Shown here piece after piece: positions 41,199 through 50,456 of a DNA stretch of 64,000 nt. Each line of letters starts with the position of its first letter. Positions within the stretch are counted from its first letter, which is position 1. The stretch covers positions 62,001-126,000 of the forward strand of contig NZ_JAGOPN010000007.1 of the NCBI RefSeq assembly GCF_017991995.1, given 5' to 3'. The position numbers were made by a program, and so were the translations under genes. The notes beneath the pieces were generated by a model. The model did no database searches. It was given only the letters and a program-made list of their open reading frames with translations, and was not told the origin of the DNA. The stretch is from Pseudacidovorax sp. GTDB taxonomy: Bacteria > Pseudomonadota > Gammaproteobacteria > Burkholderiales > Burkholderiaceae_C.

Positions 41199-41202
41199 GG
41201 GC

Positions 41203-41589
41203 TTACTTCACCTTGAAGGTGACGTTACCCGTGATCGGATGCGTGTCCGAGGAGACGGCACGCCATTCGACGCGATAGTCGCCCGGCTGGAGCGCCTGTG
41301 CCGGCGTGATGACCATGGTCTTGCCGTCGCCGGCACCCGCGACGCTGGCGTTGATCTTCATCGGGCCATGGCTCGCCATTCCCGGCATGCCCGTCATGAC
41401 AAGGCTTGCGGCGGAGAACTGCGGCACCAGCGTTTCGGAGAACTTCAGCTCGATGGTGGCTGGCGCGGAAACCTGCGACTTGTCGGCCGGCGTTGAAGAC
41501 ACCAGCGAAGGATGCGCGAATGCGGCGGTGGCGAACAGGCCAGCAGCGATCGGCGCGACGAGCTTGGCGATGAAATGTGAACGGGTCAT
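41203..41589 (-). CDS. copC: CopC periplasmic copper-binding protein
   Basis: 128 aa. Signal peptide ending in AAFA, mature start HPSLVSSTPADKSQVSAP with the His1-type Cu(II) ligand. The Met-rich loop MTGMPGMASHGPMK is the Cu(I) site region, and DYRVEWRAVSSDTHPITG carries the conserved D-x-H of the Cu(II) site. The cupredoxin-like beta-barrel length is normal. The ATG at 41587-41589 immediately precedes the signal peptide. CopD follows after 4 bp. Confidence 0.93.
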   Translation of the reverse strand: MTRSHFIAKLVAPIAAGLFATAAFAHPSLVSSTPADKSQVSAPATIELKFSETLVPQFSAASLVMTGMPGMASHGPMKINASVAGAGDGKTMVITPAQALQPGDYRVEWRAVSSDTHPITGNVTFKVK

Positions 41590-41730
41590 AGAAGTTTCTA
41601 CCTGGATGTGTGAGGTGTGGTTTAAGAACGAAATGCCGAGATAAGGCTTGCACCTTCGCAACGGCGTGGAACGAAAGAAACGGTTCGCTGGGCGATAGCA
41701 GACTCCTGTTGGTTCTGAAAGATGTTTCGG

Positions 41731-44211
41731 TCACAGTCGGCTCGCTCTCAGCCGCAAGGCGTTGCCCACGACCGATGCCGAACTCAGGCTCATCGCCAAT
41801 GCTGCGATCAGGGGCGACAGCAACCAGCCCGTGAGGGGATAGAGAACCCCGGCGGCGATGGGGATGCCCAGCGCGTTGTAGAGGAAGGCGAACATGAGGT
41901 TCTGCTTCATGTTGCCCACGGTACTCACCGAGAGCGTGCGAGCGACAGCAATGCCACGCAGGTCGCCCTTGACCAGCGTGACCTGAGCGCTGTTCATCGC
42001 CACGTCGGTTCCCGTTCCCATGGCGATGCCCACGTCTGCCTTCGCCAAGGCCGGCGCGTCGTTGATGCCGTCTCCGGCCATGGCGACGATGCGGCCTTCT
42101 TTCTGCAGCCGCTCGATCAACATGAGCTTGTCCGCCGGCTTGACCTCACCATGCACCTCGTCGATGCCTAGGCGTGCACCGACGGCTTTGGCGGTGGTCT
42201 GCCCGTCCCCGGTGGCCATGATGACCCGCAGGCCCGCAGCCTTCAACGCGGCCAGGGCCTCGGGGGTGCTGCCCTTGACCGGGTCGGATACGGCGAGCAA
42301 ACCCGCGAGTTGCCCGTCCACAGCCAAGTACATGACGCTGGCCCCTTCGCCGCGCAGAGTTTCGGCCTGGGGTACGAGCGGTTCCACCGATACGCCAGAC
42401 TGTTCCATCAGCACTGTGTTGCCCAACGCCAGTTGCCGGTGCTCAACCTTTCCGCGCACGCCGATGCCGGTTCCCGATTCAAAGCTCTGAGGCTTCACGA
42501 GTTGGAGGCCCTGGGCACGCGCGGCCTGCACGATGGCGTCGGCCAGGGGGTGTTCACTGCCCTGGTCCAGGCTGGCCGCAAGACGCAGCACCTCATCGTT
42601 CGTAAAGCCGGGTGCTGCGACGACCTGATCGAAAGCAGGTCGGCCTTCGGTCAGGGTTCCTGTCTTGTCGATGACGAGGGTATCGACCTTGCGAAGATTC
42701 TCGATCGCCGCGGCATCGCGGAACAACACGCCCTGCGTGGCGCCACGGCCCGTTGCGACCATGATCGACATCGGCGTGGCCAGACCCAGCGCGCACGGGC
42801 AGGCGATGATCAGGACGGCCACCGCATTGATCAGTCCATAGACCCAGGTGGGCTGTGGCCCGAAGAATCCCCATACAAAGAGCGTCGTGACCGCAATGGC
42901 GACGACGGCCATCACGAAGTAGCCGGCAACGACATCGGCCATGCGTTGCATCGGTGCCTTGGAACGCTGCGCCTGGGCGACCATCTGGACGATCTGCGAT
43001 AGAACGGTGTCCGAGCCGATCCGCTCCGAACGCATGACCAGCGCGCCGTTGGTGTTGAGTGTGGCCCCGATGACCTTGTCGCCCGCGCGCTTGCTGACGG
43101 GCAGCGGTTCGCCGGTCAGCATGGATTCGTCAATCGAGCTGCTGCCCTCGTGCACGATGCCATCCACCGGCACCTTCTCGCCGGGTCGGATGCGCAGCAG
43201 GTCGCCGACGTGCACATGGCTGAGCGGCACGTCTTCCTCGCTGCCGTCCGCATTGATGCGCCGCGCGGTCTTGGGCGCCAGCCCCAGCAGCGACTTGACG
43301 GCCGCCGAAGTCTGGGAGCGGGCCTTGAGTTCCAGCACCTGGCCGAGCAGTGTCAGCGAGATGATGACGGCGGCGGCCTCGAAATACACGCCGACCCGTC
43401 CCATGGACATGAAGGAGGCTGGAAACACTTCCGGCGCAACGGTTGCCACGACGCTGTAGATGAATGCCGCACCCGTTCCCAGGCCGATCAGTGTCCACAT
43501 GTTCGGGCTGCGGTTGACCACGGACAGCCAGCCGCGGGAGAAGAAGGGCCAGCCGGCCCACAGCACGATCGGCAACGACAGCACCAACTCGACCCAGCTC
43601 TGCGTAGCCATGTCCATCAGGTGCAGCCGCTCGCCCAGCATCGCCAGCGCCAGGACCACGAGCGTCAACGGCAAGGTCCACCAGAAGCGACGCGAGAAGT
43701 CACGCAACTCCGGGTTGTCGTCGTCGAGGTCGGGCAGCAGGGGCTCCAGCGTCATCCCGCACTTGGGGCAGGTTCCCGGATGATCCTGGCGGATCTCCGG
43801 GTGCATCGGGCAGGTGTAGATCGTTCCGGGTGCGGTTGGCGATGCCGCCGGGGCCGGTGAAACTGCGGTGCTGGCATGGTGATGCGGCGCATGGCCGCTG
43901 CCTGTGCCTATGCCCGCGCCACCGCTGGCATATCGCGCCGGATCGGTGTCGAATTTGGCCTTGCATCCGGTGCTGCAAAACAAGTACGTGTTCCCCAAGT
44001 GCGTGGAGCGGTGCTCCGACGCCGCCGTGACCGCCATGCCACACACCGGATCGCGCGTCGCGGCATCGGGCTGCGAGTGGCTTGAGGACCCGCCCGCGTC
44101 GTCACTGCCGGCATGGCTGGCGTGATGGTGGTGCGTATGCGGGCCGGACGTTGTGGCACCCGCCGCCATGCCTGCGTGCTCATGTCCTGAAGACTTGCTG
44201 GGTGAATTCAT
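41731..44211 (-). CDS. copF: Copper-exporting P1B-type ATPase with YHS and heavy-metal-binding domains (CopF-like)
   Basis: 826 aa. A His/Met-rich leader ([11 protein letters not shown]) is followed by a YHS domain (DPVCGMAV ... [11 protein letters not shown]), a heavy-metal-binding zinc-ribbon-like domain ([15 protein letters not shown]), and eight membrane helices. Helix 6 has the CPC motif ([11 protein letters not shown] near 473). Catalytic motifs are DKTGT (near 514), SEHPLADAI and [16 protein letters not shown]. The order and the lack of a CxxC HMA domain match CopF-type Cu(I) exporters. It is transcribed with the cop genes but 114 bp downstream of DUF2933, so it may also have its own promoter. 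Confidence 0.93.
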   Translation of the reverse strand: MNSPSKSSGHEHAGMAAGATTSGPHTHHHHASHAGSDDAGGSSSHSQPDAATRDPVCGMAVTAASEHRSTHLGNTYLFCSTGCKAKFDTDPARYASGGAGIGTGSGHAPHHHASTAVSPAPAASPTAPGTIYTCPMHPEIRQDHPGTCPKCGMTLEPLLPDLDDDNPELRDFSRRFWWTLPLTLVVLALAMLGERLHLMDMATQSWVELVLSLPIVLWAGWPFFSRGWLSVVNRSPNMWTLIGLGTGAAFIYSVVATVAPEVFPASFMSMGRVGVYFEAAAVIISLTLLGQVLELKARSQTSAAVKSLLGLAPKTARRINADGSEEDVPLSHVHVGDLLRIRPGEKVPVDGIVHEGSSSIDESMLTGEPLPVSKRAGDKVIGATLNTNGALVMRSERIGSDTVLSQIVQMVAQAQRSKAPMQRMADVVAGYFVMAVVAIAVTTLFVWGFFGPQPTWVYGLINAVAVLIIACPCALGLATPMSIMVATGRGATQGVLFRDAAAIENLRKVDTLVIDKTGTLTEGRPAFDQVVAAPGFTNDEVLRLAASLDQGSEHPLADAIVQAARAQGLQLVKPQSFESGTGIGVRGKVEHRQLALGNTVLMEQSGVSVEPLVPQAETLRGEGASVMYLAVDGQLAGLLAVSDPVKGSTPEALAALKAAGLRVIMATGDGQTTAKAVGARLGIDEVHGEVKPADKLMLIERLQKEGRIVAMAGDGINDAPALAKADVGIAMGTGTDVAMNSAQVTLVKGDLRGIAVARTLSVSTVGNMKQNLMFAFLYNALGIPIAAGVLYPLTGWLLSPLIAALAMSLSSASVVGNALRLRASRL

Positions 44212-44323
44212 AGTGACAAGTGCCCTCCGCCGTTAACCGTTGGTGTCTGGTGATCGCAGCAGGCCGCAGGCGCGCAAGGAGACAAGCGCGGCGTCGCGTG
44301 CTCGCACGGTGCGAGCACGCGAC

Positions 44324-44596
44324 TCATTGCTTCTGCTCCTTGGCGGGTGCGGCACCTTCCTCACCCTGACGCGCGGCATGATCGTGTCCGCCGTGGCCGT
44401 GACCACGGTGCATGAACAGGTGCATCAGCGGACAAGCCGCCAGCAGCAGGAAGGGGAGATAGCCGGCAACATGTGCCGTGTGCTCCTTGAGCAGGAAATA
44501 CGCGGCGACAGCGGCGATGATGAGGAACGCCACGCCGTAGCGCGATCGCCAGAACCGGGGACGATCGCTGGGGGTCTGTGTGTGCTGATGCTGCAT
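44324..44596 (-). CDS. DUF2933 small membrane protein of copper clusters
   Basis: 90 aa. DUF2933 pattern: RFWRSRYGVAFLIIAAVAAYFLLKEHTAHV then LPFLLLAACPLMHLFMH, two membrane helices, and a His-rich tail (HGHGHGGHDHAA) that could bind metal. DUF2933 proteins recur in Cu/Hg/Ag resistance loci without known function. It lies between the DUF411 gene and copF. Confidence 0.85.
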   Translation of the reverse strand: MQHQHTQTPSDRPRFWRSRYGVAFLIIAAVAAYFLLKEHTAHVAGYLPFLLLAACPLMHLFMHRGHGHGGHDHAARQGEEGAAPAKEQKQ

Positions 44597-44629
44597 GGCA
44601 TATCTCCACGGAAAAGGGTTGATGGATGG

Positions 44630-45115
44630 TCAGCGATGCGACTGATAGACCGTGCTACTACCGTTTTTCCCGATCAGCAGCACGTCGTAGGCGTCCTTGC
44701 GTCCACCATAGGCCGGACCATCCATGCCGGGCGAACCGACCGGCATGCCCGGCGCCGCGAGGCCGATGGCCTGCGGGGCTTCGCGCAGCAAGCGTTGAAT
44801 GTCCGAGGCAGGCACATGACCCTCGATGGCATAGCCGCCGATCTGCGCCGTGTGGCACGAACCGTACTTCTGCGGGATGCCCAGCCGCGTGCGCGCTGCC
44901 GTGTTCCCGGTGTCAAGAACCTGCACATCGAAGCCTGCGCCTTGCAGGTGTGAGACCCAGTCCTTGCAGCAACCGCAGCTCGGGTCCTTCCACACCTTGG
45001 CGATCGGTCGGCTCTGCGCCAGGCTCGGTCCTGCGAGTGCCATCACCAACAAGCCAGCGATCAATGCTTGGCGTCTCGGCACTTTGCCCTGGCTTCTGTC
45101 GTAGTGCATGTTCAT
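44630..45115 (-). CDS. DUF411 periplasmic metal-binding protein
   Basis: 161 aa. N-terminal signal-like segment (ALIAGLLVMALAGPSLAQ), then the DUF411 motif KDPSCGCCKDWV (CxCC), followed by GYAIEGHVPASDIQRLL and a GLAAPGMPVGSPGM segment. The Cys cluster with a downstream SCHTA suggests metal or redox work in the periplasm. It lies between copB and the DUF2933 gene on the minus strand. Alternative starts nearby (MHYDRSQ) are possible. Confidence 0.87.
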   Translation of the reverse strand: MNMHYDRSQGKVPRRQALIAGLLVMALAGPSLAQSRPIAKVWKDPSCGCCKDWVSHLQGAGFDVQVLDTGNTAARTRLGIPQKYGSCHTAQIGGYAIEGHVPASDIQRLLREAPQAIGLAAPGMPVGSPGMDGPAYGGRKDAYDVLLIGKNGSSTVYQSHR

Positions 45116-45152
45116 AGATTGCCTCTCATCAGATGATCAAACCCACAAGGTT

Positions 45153-46133
45153 CTAGAACCAGAATCGCACGCCAGCCACCCAGCGCGTCTGCTGCGCGCG
45201 GCCACCTTCGGCGCGCACATAGTCCGCGGTGCGTCCGAAGCTGCCCGCCCGTTCCACGCCGATGTAGGGGGCGAACTGGCGACTGAATTCATAGCGCAGG
45301 CGCAAGCCAGCAGACGCTTCGGCCAAGCCCTTGCCGATACCGCGTTCCGGGTCGTCCTTGCCATAGAACTGCAATTCGGCACGAGGCTCCAGAATCAGTC
45401 GCTGGGTCAGCAGCAGCTCGTAGCTTCCTTCGACACGCAGCGCCGTACGTCCGCCACTTCCCACGTAGCCCGTCGCCTCCAGCTCGAACCAGTAGGGGGC
45501 GAGGCCCTGGATGCCGAAAGCCAACCATTGACGGCTCGGGCCTTCTCCGTTATCCACCCGAACGCCGAGCTGGGTGTCCCAGTACGGTGCGACGGCGTGC
45601 CCCCAGAGAAGCTCGGTACGCGATTCTTCGAGCTTTCCTTTGGCGATATCGCCTTCGGCCTTCACGACGGCCTTGTTGTAGGTCGTCCCATACCAAGCCT
45701 GGAGGTCGTAGGCCGTGGAATCGTCCCCTTTGCGCGTGAAGCGGCGTTCCAGGGTTTCGCCGCGCAACGAGAAGAACCTGTGTTCGTCGGCCAGCATCAG
45801 CCGCGGCACACCGGGTACGGCGTAGTCGCCCGATCCCAATGTCAGGCCATTGGAGTAGCCATGCGGATCGCGGGCGTCAGGAGGCGCCGACCCGCCCTGC
45901 ATCTGCATGTTGCCGTGATCCATGGCCGGGGCCGCGGTCGAGCCGCTCGCCGACGTCGCGTGACCCGCGTGCGGGTCGGCGGCAGGAGCCACGGTCTGAG
46001 TGGATGGCGCGGCCGTTTGAGCGTCGGCCTGGCCGTGCGCTGCATGGTCGTTCTGTGCTTGTGCCTGGGCGGCGACGCTTACCAGGGCCAGAAGCGTCGT
46101 GGCCAGTGCGCGAGTGGGGAGTGCTTTGGACAT
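45153..46133 (-). CDS. copB: CopB outer-membrane copper-resistance protein
   Basis: 326 aa from the ATG at 46131-46133. Signal peptide ending in AQAQAQ, a His/Met-rich spacer (MDHGNMQMQGG) and the CopB beta-barrel domain with FSLRGETLERRF, YDLQAWYGTTYNKAVVKAEGD and a terminal Phe (ARFWF-like GVRFWF). CopB sits in the outer membrane and may bind or move copper with the CopA oxidase. It follows copA by 25 bp. Confidence 0.93.
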   Translation of the reverse strand: MSKALPTRALATTLLALVSVAAQAQAQNDHAAHGQADAQTAAPSTQTVAPAADPHAGHATSASGSTAAPAMDHGNMQMQGGSAPPDARDPHGYSNGLTLGSGDYAVPGVPRLMLADEHRFFSLRGETLERRFTRKGDDSTAYDLQAWYGTTYNKAVVKAEGDIAKGKLEESRTELLWGHAVAPYWDTQLGVRVDNGEGPSRQWLAFGIQGLAPYWFELEATGYVGSGGRTALRVEGSYELLLTQRLILEPRAELQFYGKDDPERGIGKGLAEASAGLRLRYEFSRQFAPYIGVERAGSFGRTADYVRAEGGRAQQTRWVAGVRFWF

Positions 46134-46158
46134 TCTTGGTCTTCCTTGTGCGCTGGGT

Positions 46159-48027
46159 TCAAGACACCACGACTTCGCGGAACATGCCGGCATCCATGTG
46201 GAACATCAGGTGGCAGTGCCACGCCCAGCGGCCGAGCGCGTCGGCTGTCACCAGGAAGCTGATGCGTTGTGCCGGCTGCACCGGCAGGGTGTGGCGGCGC
46301 GCAAGGAAGCGACCGTCGGGGCTTTCCAGCTCGCTCCACATGCCGTGCAGGTGCATGGGATGGGTCATCATGGTGTCGTTGTGCAGAATGACCCGCAGCC
46401 GCTCGCCGTGTTTGAAGTGCACCGGCGTGGACTTTCCGAACTCCAGCCCGTCCAGGGACCATGCGTAGCGTTCCATGTTGCCCGTGAGGTGCAGTTCGAC
46501 CTCCCGGCCAGGGCCTCTCTTGTCCAGCGGCCCCGACGGGGTATGCAGATCCGCGAGGGTCAACACGCGCCGACCGTTGTTGCGCAGTCCGATGCCGGGG
46601 TCATCGAGGTTGGTGCGCGCCATGTCAACGCGCATGTCCGTGCTGGCACCATACTCGGTGCGAGCGTGGCGAGCAGTAGTGCTGGGCACGGCCAGTCCCC
46701 CCGCAGCCGCGGCGTGTTGGCTGTGATCCATCGCCATGCCACCGTGGTTCATGGCGCCGTGATTCATGCCAGCCATCGCCCCATGATCCATCCCGGTCAT
46801 CCCGGTCATCCCGGTCATGCCCGTCATCTCCATGGCTTGGCCGGACCCGCCGTGGTCCATGCCCCCCATCATGCTGCCCATCATGTCGTTCATGGTCAGC
46901 CATTCGACCGGATCGAGGGCAGGCACGGGAGCTTGAAGACCTTCACGCACGGCCAGCGTGGCCCGCGCGTAGCCTGTCCGGTCCATCGCCTGGGCGAAGA
47001 TCGTGTAAGCGTCATCCCGTGGCTGGACGATCACATCGACGGTTTCGCCCGGACCGAATCGGAACTCATCGACCGTCACCGGCTCCACGTCAACACCATC
47101 GACGTGCACCACCGTGAGTTTCAGTCCGGGAATGCGTACGTCGTAGAAGGTGTTGCCCGCACCGTTGACCATGCGCAGCCGCACGCGCTCACCCGGTCGG
47201 AACAGCGCCGTCCAATTGCCGGCGGGGGTGACGCCGTTGGCCAGATAGGTCAGCGTGGCGGCGGACAGATCGGCGAGATCCGTCGGATTCATCCGCATCT
47301 CGTTCCACATCTTGCGCTTGTCGATCGCAGCGGCCATGCCGTCGCGCGAGGCGTCCCGGAAGAAGTCGAAGACGGTAGGTTGGTTGTAGTTGTAGTAGTC
47401 GCTTTGGGACTTGAGCTTGGTGAACACCCGCATCGGGTCTTCGTCGGTCCAATCCGAGAACAGCAGCACGTGGTCACGGTCGGCGCGGATGGTCTCGGCA
47501 CCAGCGGGGTCGATGATGATCGCCCCGTACATGCCCGTGAGTTCCTGGAAGCCGGAGTGCGAGTGGTACCAGTAGGAGCCGCTTTGCTGAACCTTGAAGC
47601 GGTACGTGAAGGTCTCGCCGGGAGCGATGCCATTGAAGCTGATGCCCGGCACGCCATCCATCTGATACGGCAGGATGATCCCGTGCCAGTGGATGGATGT
47701 GGCTTCACGCAGCTTGTTGGTCACACGGATTGTGACGGTGTCACCCTCGCGCCAACGCAATGTCGGTGCCGGCAGCGAGCCGTTGATGGTCGTAGCCACG
47801 CCTGGCTTGCCCGTGAAGTTCACGGGCGATTCGGCGATCACCAAGTCGAACTCGGTGCCCTTCAGCACAGGGGCGGCACCGCGCGTCGCGGAGCCTTGTT
47901 GGGCAAATGCCCTGAGCGCCGGGGTGGACAGCCCGGCCAGGACGCCGCCAGCGGCCAGCCCCTGAACAAAACGCCGACGAGACAGGCCCAGTGGGGGCGC
48001 GATTACAAAGGGCGAACGAGGCGGCAT
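46159..48027 (-). CDS. copA: CopA periplasmic multicopper oxidase
   Basis: 622 aa from the ATG at 48025-48027, chosen because GGAGG lies 10-14 nt upstream and the Tat signal (LSRRRFVQG) starts 15 residues in. Copper-ligand motifs are all present: IHWHGI, WYHSHSGF, HPMHLHG and HCHLMFHMDAGM. Residues ~385-460 form a Met/His-rich segment with MTG and MNHGAM repeats typical of PcoA/CopA oxidases, probably holding extra Cu(I). It oxidises Cu(I) in the periplasm. It is the first gene of the minus-strand cop operon. Confidence 0.95.
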   Translation of the reverse strand: MPPRSPFVIAPPLGLSRRRFVQGLAAGGVLAGLSTPALRAFAQQGSATRGAAPVLKGTEFDLVIAESPVNFTGKPGVATTINGSLPAPTLRWREGDTVTIRVTNKLREATSIHWHGIILPYQMDGVPGISFNGIAPGETFTYRFKVQQSGSYWYHSHSGFQELTGMYGAIIIDPAGAETIRADRDHVLLFSDWTDEDPMRVFTKLKSQSDYYNYNQPTVFDFFRDASRDGMAAAIDKRKMWNEMRMNPTDLADLSAATLTYLANGVTPAGNWTALFRPGERVRLRMVNGAGNTFYDVRIPGLKLTVVHVDGVDVEPVTVDEFRFGPGETVDVIVQPRDDAYTIFAQAMDRTGYARATLAVREGLQAPVPALDPVEWLTMNDMMGSMMGGMDHGGSGQAMEMTGMTGMTGMTGMDHGAMAGMNHGAMNHGGMAMDHSQHAAAAGGLAVPSTTARHARTEYGASTDMRVDMARTNLDDPGIGLRNNGRRVLTLADLHTPSGPLDKRGPGREVELHLTGNMERYAWSLDGLEFGKSTPVHFKHGERLRVILHNDTMMTHPMHLHGMWSELESPDGRFLARRHTLPVQPAQRISFLVTADALGRWAWHCHLMFHMDAGMFREVVVS

Positions 48028-48151
48028 GGCCTGAAATCCTCCATAGATAACTTGAAAGTCGTCTTTAGAGCCGCCTTTGGTCTTGGGCGGCACGGTTCGA
48101 CGCATGGAGGTCATGCTATGGAGTGACCACTTTCGGATGAATGACCCTTGG

Positions 48152-48167
48152 ATTACATTCATGTAAT
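48152..48167. promoter_or_regulatory. Putative CopR box between copA and copR
   Basis: ATTACATTCATGTAAT is a perfect 7-2-7 palindrome located 125 bp from the copA start and ~115 bp from copR. A second half-site (ATTACATT) follows at ~48199-48206. Such a palindrome suits an OmpR-type dimer controlling both directions. Confidence 0.65.
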
Positions 48168-48282
48168 GGTCGCGTCATCTTCGTGGCAGGAAGCGACTAT
48201 TACATTGCCCCTAAGAAGCAGATGAATGGGGCATCGTGGGCGGCAAAATTCCTTACGCCGCAGCGATTTCATGGGGCATGCG

Positions 48283-48975
48283 ATGAAGCTGTTGGTCGTT
48301 GAAGACGAGAACAAGACGGCGGATTACGTCCGCCAAGGTCTCATGGAGGCAGGGTTCGTCGTGGATCTGGCGCGTAACGGATTGGACGGACACCACTTGG
48401 CCATGAGCGAGACCTACGATTTGGTGGTCTTGGATGTCATGCTGCCGGATGTCGATGGCTGGCGCATCGTGCGTTCGCTGCGAGATGCTGGCAAACAAGT
48501 CCCTGTGCTATTTCTAACCGCACGTGGCAGCGTAGATGACCGCGTCAAGGGGTTGGAACTGGGGGCAGACGACTATCTCGTCAAGCCGTTCGCGTTCTCG
48601 GAATTGCTGGCGCGGGTGCGGACGCTGCTGCGACGCGGAAGCGCTCCGAGCCAGCCTGATCGCATCCAAGTTGCCGATTTGGTGCTGGACTTGCCGCGCC
48701 GACGTGCAACGCGCGCTGGTCAGCGCATCAATCTCACCAGCAAGGAGTTCGCGTTGCTCGAACTGCTGGCACGCCGACAGGGTGAAGTTCTGCCGCGTTC
48801 GTTGATTGCGTCTCAGGTATGGGACATGAATTTCGACAGCGACAGCAACGTCATTGATGTGGCCATCCGTCGTCTGCGCGCAAAGATCGACGATGCGTTC
48901 AATCCAAAGCTCATCCACACTGTACGTGGCATGGGATACACGCTCGATGCGCCTGATGATGACCTCGCGCCATAA
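48283..48975 (+). CDS. copR: CopR, OmpR-family copper response regulator
   Basis: 230 aa. Receiver domain with acidic pocket Glu7-Asp8, phosphoacceptor Asp51 ([14 protein letters not shown]), Thr in FLTARG and Lys in LVKPFAF; C-terminal winged helix with [35 protein letters not shown] and RGMGYTL. It senses copper through CopS and activates the divergent cop genes. In-frame ATGs at 48226 and 48271 also exist; the chosen one starts exactly at the conserved MKLLVVEDE. It overlaps copS by 20 bp. Confidence 0.94.
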   Translation: MKLLVVEDENKTADYVRQGLMEAGFVVDLARNGLDGHHLAMSETYDLVVLDVMLPDVDGWRIVRSLRDAGKQVPVLFLTARGSVDDRVKGLELGADDYLVKPFAFSELLARVRTLLRRGSAPSQPDRIQVADLVLDLPRRRATRAGQRINLTSKEFALLELLARRQGEVLPRSLIASQVWDMNFDSDSNVIDVAIRRLRAKIDDAFNPKLIHTVRGMGYTLDAPDDDLAP

Positions 48976-50380
48976 GCCACGGCGAAGCCGTCCCGCGTCG
49001 CTTGCATTGAGGGTCACGGCCCTGGTTGGCATTGCCACTACCTTGGTATTTCTAGCGTTCAACTGGGTTGTCGTTAGATCCCTGGAGCACCACTTTGCCC
49101 AACAGGACGCCCATGAACTGGACGCAGTGGTCACGGCCTTGGCAGAGCCGTTGCGACAGATCGCTAATGACATGGACAAAGATGAGTTGCGGCAGCATTT
49201 AGCCAATGCAGTGGCAGGACATCATGGGATGACCTATGGTGTCTATGATCGGCCGGGCAATACCATCTATGCCACGCCGGGTCCTGACCTGTCGAAACTT
49301 GCCAGCAGCAAAAAGTTGGTCAACCGCATCACCGCCGACGATTTGACGGTGTGGCAAGAGAATCAGAGGTCTTATCGAGGTGTGGCGCTACAACTGCCTG
49401 CCGACGATTCGGCGGCACCTGGCTACCGCATCGTCGCTGCCATGGACATCGGCTTTCATCTCGATTTCTTGGCAGAGTTCAAGCGCATGCTCTGGTGGGC
49501 GACCTGCCTTGTTCTCTGCATTGCGCTCGGGGTGGCTTGGCTGGCCGTGCAATGGGGCCACCTTCCAATCCGCAAGGTCAACGAGGAGATTCGCACGATC
49601 CGCTCTTCAAAGCTAGATGTGAGACTTGATCCTCTGGACGTACCTATAGAACTGGCTGAACTTGTGGTCGCCTTCAACGACATGCTGGCCAGAATCGAGG
49701 AAGGGTTTGTCCGCCTGTCGCACTTTTCCGCCGACATTGCGCACGAGTTGCGTACACCCGTTACCAACCTGATTACGCAGTCCCATGTGGCGCTCGGGCA
49801 ACCCCGCAGTGCAGAGGAATATCGGGAGATCCTCTACTCCAACTTGGAGGAGTTTGATCGCATGAGTCGCATGATCGGCGACATGTTGTTTCTAGCTCAA
49901 ACGGAAAATGACCCTCGAAATCTCCGCCTCGGCGAAATCGACTTGGCTGAGTTGATCCGAGGTTTGTTTGACTACTTCGAGGCATTAGCTGAAGACCGCA
50001 ACATCACACTTTACGCAAAGGGTGCTGCCGAACCAATACGAGCGGATCGTGAGATGTTGCTGCGGGCGCTCAACAATCTTCTTTCCAACGCAATCCGTCA
50101 TACTCCCTATGGGTCGCGTATTACAGTCGCTTTGGCGCAAGATGAACGATGGACAACGATAAGTGTCGAAAATCCGGGCGAGCGAATTTCGGAGGCTGAT
50201 CTGCCGAAGTTATTCGATCGCTTTTTCCGAGTAGATCCTGCCCGCCAACGAAAGAACGCAGGTGCAGGGCTAGGGCTGGCCATCGTCAAATCAATTGCCG
50301 AAGCTCATGGTGGACATGTGCAGGCAACGTCCAGCGATACAGCGACTAAATTTGATCTAACGCTGCCTCGCATCGCTTAA
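48956..50380 (+). CDS. copS: CopS, copper sensor histidine kinase
   Basis: About 474 aa. First membrane helix at ~20-40 ([19 protein letters not shown]), periplasmic sensor of ~140 aa, second helix ([21 protein letters not shown]), HAMP, then the H-box [16 protein letters not shown] (His ~264), N-box [15 protein letters not shown] and G-box [19 protein letters not shown]. The start is ATG 48956 or 48959, overlapping the copR end. The 3' half is visibly lower in GC than the ICE backbone, in keeping with a cargo acquired separately. Confidence 0.93.
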   Translation: MMTSRHKPRRSRPASLALRVTALVGIATTLVFLAFNWVVVRSLEHHFAQQDAHELDAVVTALAEPLRQIANDMDKDELRQHLANAVAGHHGMTYGVYDRPGNTIYATPGPDLSKLASSKKLVNRITADDLTVWQENQRSYRGVALQLPADDSAAPGYRIVAAMDIGFHLDFLAEFKRMLWWATCLVLCIALGVAWLAVQWGHLPIRKVNEEIRTIRSSKLDVRLDPLDVPIELAELVVAFNDMLARIEEGFVRLSHFSADIAHELRTPVTNLITQSHVALGQPRSAEEYREILYSNLEEFDRMSRMIGDMLFLAQTENDPRNLRLGEIDLAELIRGLFDYFEALAEDRNITLYAKGAAEPIRADREMLLRALNNLLSNAIRHTPYGSRITVALAQDERWTTISVENPGERISEADLPKLFDRFFRVDPARQRKNAGAGLGLAIVKSIAEAHGGHVQATSSDTATKFDLTLPRIA

Positions 50381-50456
50381 GTTGGCCTCTCGCCATTGCG
50401 GGAGAATGCAGATCGTGGATGGGCGCAGTTTCGACTCGTCGGAAGCAGGTTGCTCG

